Shown one piece after another: positions 5,821-8,332 of a DNA stretch of 8,332 bases; the stretch's first letter is position 1; the number at the start of each line of letters is the position of its first letter. Position numbers and translations under genes: made by a program. The DNA comes from an uncultured Oscillospiraceae bacterium. Its GTDB lineage: Bacteria; Bacillota; Clostridia; Oscillospirales; Oscillospiraceae. Location of the stretch: the NCBI GenBank assembly GCA_934561725.1, contig CAKTGW010000027.1:1-8332 (forward strand). Direction: 5' to 3'. The notes under the pieces are model-generated. The model searched no databases. It saw only the letters and a list, made by a program, of their open reading frames with translations, and was not told the origin of the DNA.

Positions 5821-6621
5821 ATGTGCGCAAGCAATGTAAAAGTCTTTACCGGCATGTCCGAGATCTATGACCGGGCGCGGCCGTCCATGCCGGACAAGCT
5901 GCTCTCCGTAGTCAAACGGTACCTGGGCCGGGAGGTCCGCTGTGTAGTAGACGTGGGCTGCGGAACGGGCAAATCGCTGGATATGTGGCTGGATCAGGCA
6001 CAGCATATCATAGGCGTTGAACCCAATGCAGAACTGAGAGCAGTAGCGGAGAAAAAGTATGCCGACCGTCCAGAGGTGTGTTTTTTTGATGACTGCGGCG
6101 AAAAAATGAGCATTCCGGACAATACCGCGGATGTGATCACCTGTGTACAGGTGTTCCACTGGCTGGACGATAAGCAGGCTCTTCCCGAGTTTGACCGCAT
6201 CCTCAAGCCGGGAGGAATGCTGCTGGTATGCGATTTTGATTTCCCACCAATCAGCCTCTGGGAAGCGGACAGGGCTTACGCAGAGCTGCTGCAGTTCCAG
6301 AAGGAAATGGACAAAAAATATCCTGAATTGAACCGGGATGTTTTTGAAGGAGATAAGCTGCTGAATTTGCAAAAGATCGCAGGCAGCGGATATTTTGACT
6401 ATTGCAGAAATGCAGTGTTCATCGCGGACGAACTCTTTGATGCGAAGCGTTATATTGATCTGGCCTTTTCCCAGAGCACGCTGGACCGCATCGCAAGGGC
6501 AAAGCTGCCGGAGGCGGAGGAGCCTATCGGCAGATTCAAGAGCGCGGTGTGCAGAGCGTTTGGCGGAAAAGAGTATGAGATCCAGTTCTGCATGAGAATG
6601 ACTCTTGCAGTAAAGAAATAA
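5821..6621 (+). CDS. Class I SAM-dependent methyltransferase (type 11)
   Basis: A 266-residue soluble methyltransferase with a Rossmann-like core. The SAM-binding motif I is VVDVGCGTG (D44-G50), the acidic residue after strand 2 is E67 in GVEPN, the post-motif segment is ITCVQVFHWLD (106-116), and ILKPGG (127-132) ends the core. The C-terminal half (about 140-266) holds the variable substrate region, with a DFPPISLWEADRAY loop and basic, helical segments. The frame is open from a TTG at 5800 that overlaps the BKACE stop, but GGAG at 5808-5811 stands 9 bases before ATG 5821, which is therefore preferred. The 17-base gap implies co-transcription with BKACE. The FHWLD pattern occurs in small-molecule methyltransferases; the substrate is unknown. 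A methyltransferase is unexpected beside BKACE and a hydroxyacid dehydrogenase, and it might modify or clear an intermediate or simply be a passenger. Confidence 0.88.
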   Translation: MCASNVKVFTGMSEIYDRARPSMPDKLLSVVKRYLGREVRCVVDVGCGTGKSLDMWLDQAQHIIGVEPNAELRAVAEKKYADRPEVCFFDDCGEKMSIPDNTADVITCVQVFHWLDDKQALPEFDRILKPGGMLLVCDFDFPPISLWEADRAYAELLQFQKEMDKKYPELNRDVFEGDKLLNLQKIAGSGYFDYCRNAVFIADELFDAKRYIDLAFSQSTLDRIARAKLPEAEEPIGRFKSAVCRAFGGKEYEIQFCMRMTLAVKK

Positions 6622-6654
6622 AAAGAATATCCAGAGGACAGGAGAATGATGGGT

Positions 6655-7536
6655 ATGAATATCGGTGTGTTTGGAATTGGAAAGATGGGCTTTCCAATCG
6701 CCGACAATCTGGCAGCTGACGGAAACTCCGTTGCTGTCTATGATGTGTTTGAGGCGGCAAAGGAAAAGCTGACTGGAACGCAGCTGCAATGGACGCCTAC
6801 GGCCCGGGAAGTCGTGGAAAAAAGCGAGTTGATCTTCTTTGTAGGTCTTCAGTGCAACCAACTCAAAGCTATGCTGGATGGCCCCAACGGCGTTCTGGCC
6901 GGCGTCAACGGAGAGTGCAGAACGATTATTGACCTTTCTACCAGCAATCCGGCAGATTCTGCGACGCTGGGTGCATATCTGCAGGAGCGCGGCGTGGACT
7001 ATCTGGACTGCGGCATGACCGGCGGTGTGGTCGGCGCCAGAGAGCGCAAGCTGGTCTTTATGGTTGGCGGAGACCGGGCTGTTTATGAAAAGTATGAGCC
7101 GGTTCTGGCCAAGCTCTGCGAGAGCAAGACGTTTATCGGCCCCCAGGGCTGCGGACACCGGATGAAGCTCCTGCACAATGCAGTCTCCAATTCCGTGTTT
7201 AACGTGACCATTGAGGCCTGCGCGCTCGGAAGAATGTACGGTATGGATCTTCAGGCCATGATCGACGTTATGAATGTGGGAAATGCACGTAGCTATGCTA
7301 CAGAGGTCCGTTTTCCCAAGTACATCATTCCCGGTACCTTTGATCAGGGCTATCTGTTCAGCACCGGCTGCAAGGACTTCAGCATGATCCTTAAAATTGC
7401 CGAGGAAAAGAATTATAAGATGCCTTTTGCAGAGGCCACCTATGATTACTGGACTTGGGCAAGCGAGCAGGGACATGCCGATGAGGACATCACTACACTG
7501 TACAATCTGATCGAAAGTAAAAATACAGCCGAATAA
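6655..7536 (+). CDS. NAD(P)-dependent beta-hydroxyacid dehydrogenase (3-hydroxyisobutyrate dehydrogenase-like)
   Basis: A 293-residue cytoplasmic oxidoreductase of the 3-hydroxyisobutyrate/tartronate-semialdehyde type. The N-terminal Rossmann fold starts MNIGVFGIGKMGFPIADNL with GxGxxG at 7-12. D30 after strand 2 (VYDVF) favours NAD over NADP, which usually pairs with an NRT segment. IIDLSTSNP (91-99) is the conserved linker. The substrate motif is DCGMTGG (118-124) where the family normally has DAPVSGG, so proline and serine are replaced by glycine and threonine. GCGHRMKLLHN carries the catalytic lysine K171 and N175, both conserved. KDFSMILKIAEE lies in the C-terminal helical domain. ATG codons at 6646, 6649 and 6655 are all possible; 6655 fits the family start and lies 10 bases after AGGAG (6640-6644). 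It is 33 bases after the methyltransferase, so probably in the same transcript. It may oxidise a beta-hydroxy acid to supply BKACE, or reduce a semialdehyde. Confidence 0.9.
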   Translation: MNIGVFGIGKMGFPIADNLAADGNSVAVYDVFEAAKEKLTGTQLQWTPTAREVVEKSELIFFVGLQCNQLKAMLDGPNGVLAGVNGECRTIIDLSTSNPADSATLGAYLQERGVDYLDCGMTGGVVGARERKLVFMVGGDRAVYEKYEPVLAKLCESKTFIGPQGCGHRMKLLHNAVSNSVFNVTIEACALGRMYGMDLQAMIDVMNVGNARSYATEVRFPKYIIPGTFDQGYLFSTGCKDFSMILKIAEEKNYKMPFAEATYDYWTWASEQGHADEDITTLYNLIESKNTAE

Positions 7537-7664
7537 CGGCGGATCAGATCATGCGGAAAAGGAGGAGTTGTCCAGCCGGACTCAAAAAAGCGAAGCGTTC
7601 ATTCAGTTGCAGACTGCGAAAAAACCATGTATGATTTATCAGACAAAAATTGGAGGATAAGATT
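7537..7664. other. Gap before the TRAP gene with a doubtful 30-codon frame
   Basis: This 128-base gap has no clear terminator or promoter. A strong AAGGAGGAG sequence at 7559-7567 is followed at once by TTG 7568, which opens 30 codons ending at TAA 7660, just before the next gene's ATG at 7665. The ribosome site touches the TTG, and the peptide (SSRTQKSEAF near its start) shows no recognisable feature. It may be a remnant or an upstream translated leader; I do not call it a gene. Confidence 0.3.
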
Positions 7665-8332
7665 ATGAAAAAATTCTTTGCACTTCTTCTTGCTGTAGCT
7701 CTGGTTTTGTCTCTGGCCGCCTGCGGCAATTCAAACAGCGACAACAGCTCAGCCCCCGAAACTTCTTCTGGCGGTGAAAATCAGAACGGACCTTCCTATC
7801 CCAAGATGACGCTTGAGATGGCCGTAAACAACTCCGGCTCTCCCGATGAGGCCTGCCTGAAAAAGTTTGCCGAACTGATCGAGGCCCGCAGCGGCGGAAA
7901 CATCACCGGCGTTATCTATGCAGGCACTCTGGGCTCTGAGACAGAGATCGTTGAGCAGCTCCGCGCCAATACGATTCATGTGTATGTAGCAGCTACAACT
8001 ACCATGAGTACTTATGCCGGCGAGTACAACACCTTCTCCGTTCCCTATCTGTATGCAGATAAGGAGCAGGCCATGAAGTCCTGGCACAGCAGCGTGGGCG
8101 ATGGCATGCGCGCTGCCTGGGCAAACTCCGGCATCGGCTCCTCTCCCAACACTCTGTTTATCCGCGGTTTTCGTGAGCTCACCTCCAACAAGCCCGTACA
8201 TAGCGCCGAGGATGTCAGAGGCCTGAAACTCCGCCTTCCCAGCACCGCAGAGTGGGTCACCGTATGGTCCGCCTTGGGCGCCAATGTGGCTACCATTTCT
8301 TCCTCTGAGGTGTTCAGTGCACTCCAGACCGG
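7665..8332 (+). CDS. TRAP transporter substrate-binding lipoprotein, DctP family, 3' end outside window
   Basis: Open from ATG 7665 to the window edge (222 codons, no stop), roughly two thirds of a typical 330-350-residue protein. GGAGG at 7652-7656 is 8 bases before the ATG. The signal peptide is MKKFFALLLAVALVLSLAAC with the lipobox LAAC and lipidated cysteine C20, followed by a Ser/Asn/Gly-rich tether (NSNSDNSSAPETSSGGENQN). The mature part contains the DctP pattern: MAVNNSGSPDEACLKKFAELIEARSGG, GTLGSETEIVEQLRANTIHVYVAAT, FSVPYLYADKEQA, then DVRGLKLRLPS with the arginine that clamps a substrate carboxylate, and W-ALGANVATISSSEVFSALQT. It captures a carboxylate or similar acid outside the membrane and hands it to the DctQ/DctM partners expected just downstream. 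Codons are strongly biased to C-ending forms, which suggests high expression. It probably supplies the substrate for the dehydrogenase and BKACE, but the ligand is unknown. Confidence 0.9.
   Translation, partial: MKKFFALLLAVALVLSLAACGNSNSDNSSAPETSSGGENQNGPSYPKMTLEMAVNNSGSPDEACLKKFAELIEARSGGNITGVIYAGTLGSETEIVEQLRANTIHVYVAATTTMSTYAGEYNTFSVPYLYADKEQAMKSWHSSVGDGMRAAWANSGIGSSPNTLFIRGFRELTSNKPVHSAEDVRGLKLRLPSTAEWVTVWSALGANVATISSSEVFSALQT

Noticed and set aside
5770..7476. 568-codon open frame on the minus strand
   Set aside because: It lies antisense to the well-supported methyltransferase and dehydrogenase genes, resembles no protein family I know, and has no ribosome site; it is an effect of codon composition.
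7551..7634. 27-codon basic peptide starting at ATG 7551
   Set aside because: No ribosome site upstream, and it overlaps the strong AAGGAGGAG sequence; its basic character comes from the A/G-rich bases.

Overview
The window looks like a chromosomal segment of an anaerobic Gram-positive (Firmicutes/Clostridia) bacterium, possibly a gut Oscillospiraceae- or Lachnospiraceae-type organism. Evidence: strong GGAGG-type ribosome binding sites, AT-rich intergenic regions between moderately GC-rich genes, sigma-A-like promoters, a yybP-ykoY riboswitch, a cre-like palindrome, and HxlR, RpiR and TRAP-type genes. The genus is inference. I see no phage, IS element, CRISPR array, tRNA or rRNA.

Left part (1-645): a divergent pair. 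On the minus strand is the 5' part of a pyridoxamine 5'-phosphate oxidase-like flavoprotein, cut by the window edge. On the plus strand is a 104-residue HxlR-type regulator. The ~150 bp between them holds two overlapping promoter candidates and an imperfect palindrome just before the regulator.

Metal homeostasis unit (760-3698): a strong promoter, a yybP-ykoY family (Mn2+-sensing) riboswitch, a terminator hairpin that shares bases with the closing helix of the aptamer, and a type II P-type cation ATPase of 882 residues. The ATPase keeps one of the two SERCA ion sites, as SPCA/PMR1 pumps do. The riboswitch points to Mn2+ efflux as the role. A perfect 15-bp hairpin ends the transcript and also serves the convergent rpiR-type gene.

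Catabolic unit (3728-8332): an RpiR/SIS regulator on the minus strand faces away from a plus-strand cluster. The cluster is a beta-keto acid cleavage enzyme (BKACE/DUF849), a class I SAM methyltransferase, a 3-hydroxyisobutyrate dehydrogenase-like beta-hydroxyacid dehydrogenase, and the 5' part of a DctP-type TRAP substrate-binding lipoprotein cut by the right edge. A consistent reading is that a TRAP transporter imports a hydroxy-carboxylate, the dehydrogenase oxidises it, and BKACE cleaves the resulting beta-keto acid with acetyl-CoA to acetoacetate and a new acyl-CoA. The RpiR protein would sense a pathway metabolite, with possible CcpA-type catabolite control. The substrate cannot be named from sequence, and the methyltransferase has no obvious place in the scheme. 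This unit is the best candidate for an undescribed pathway here.
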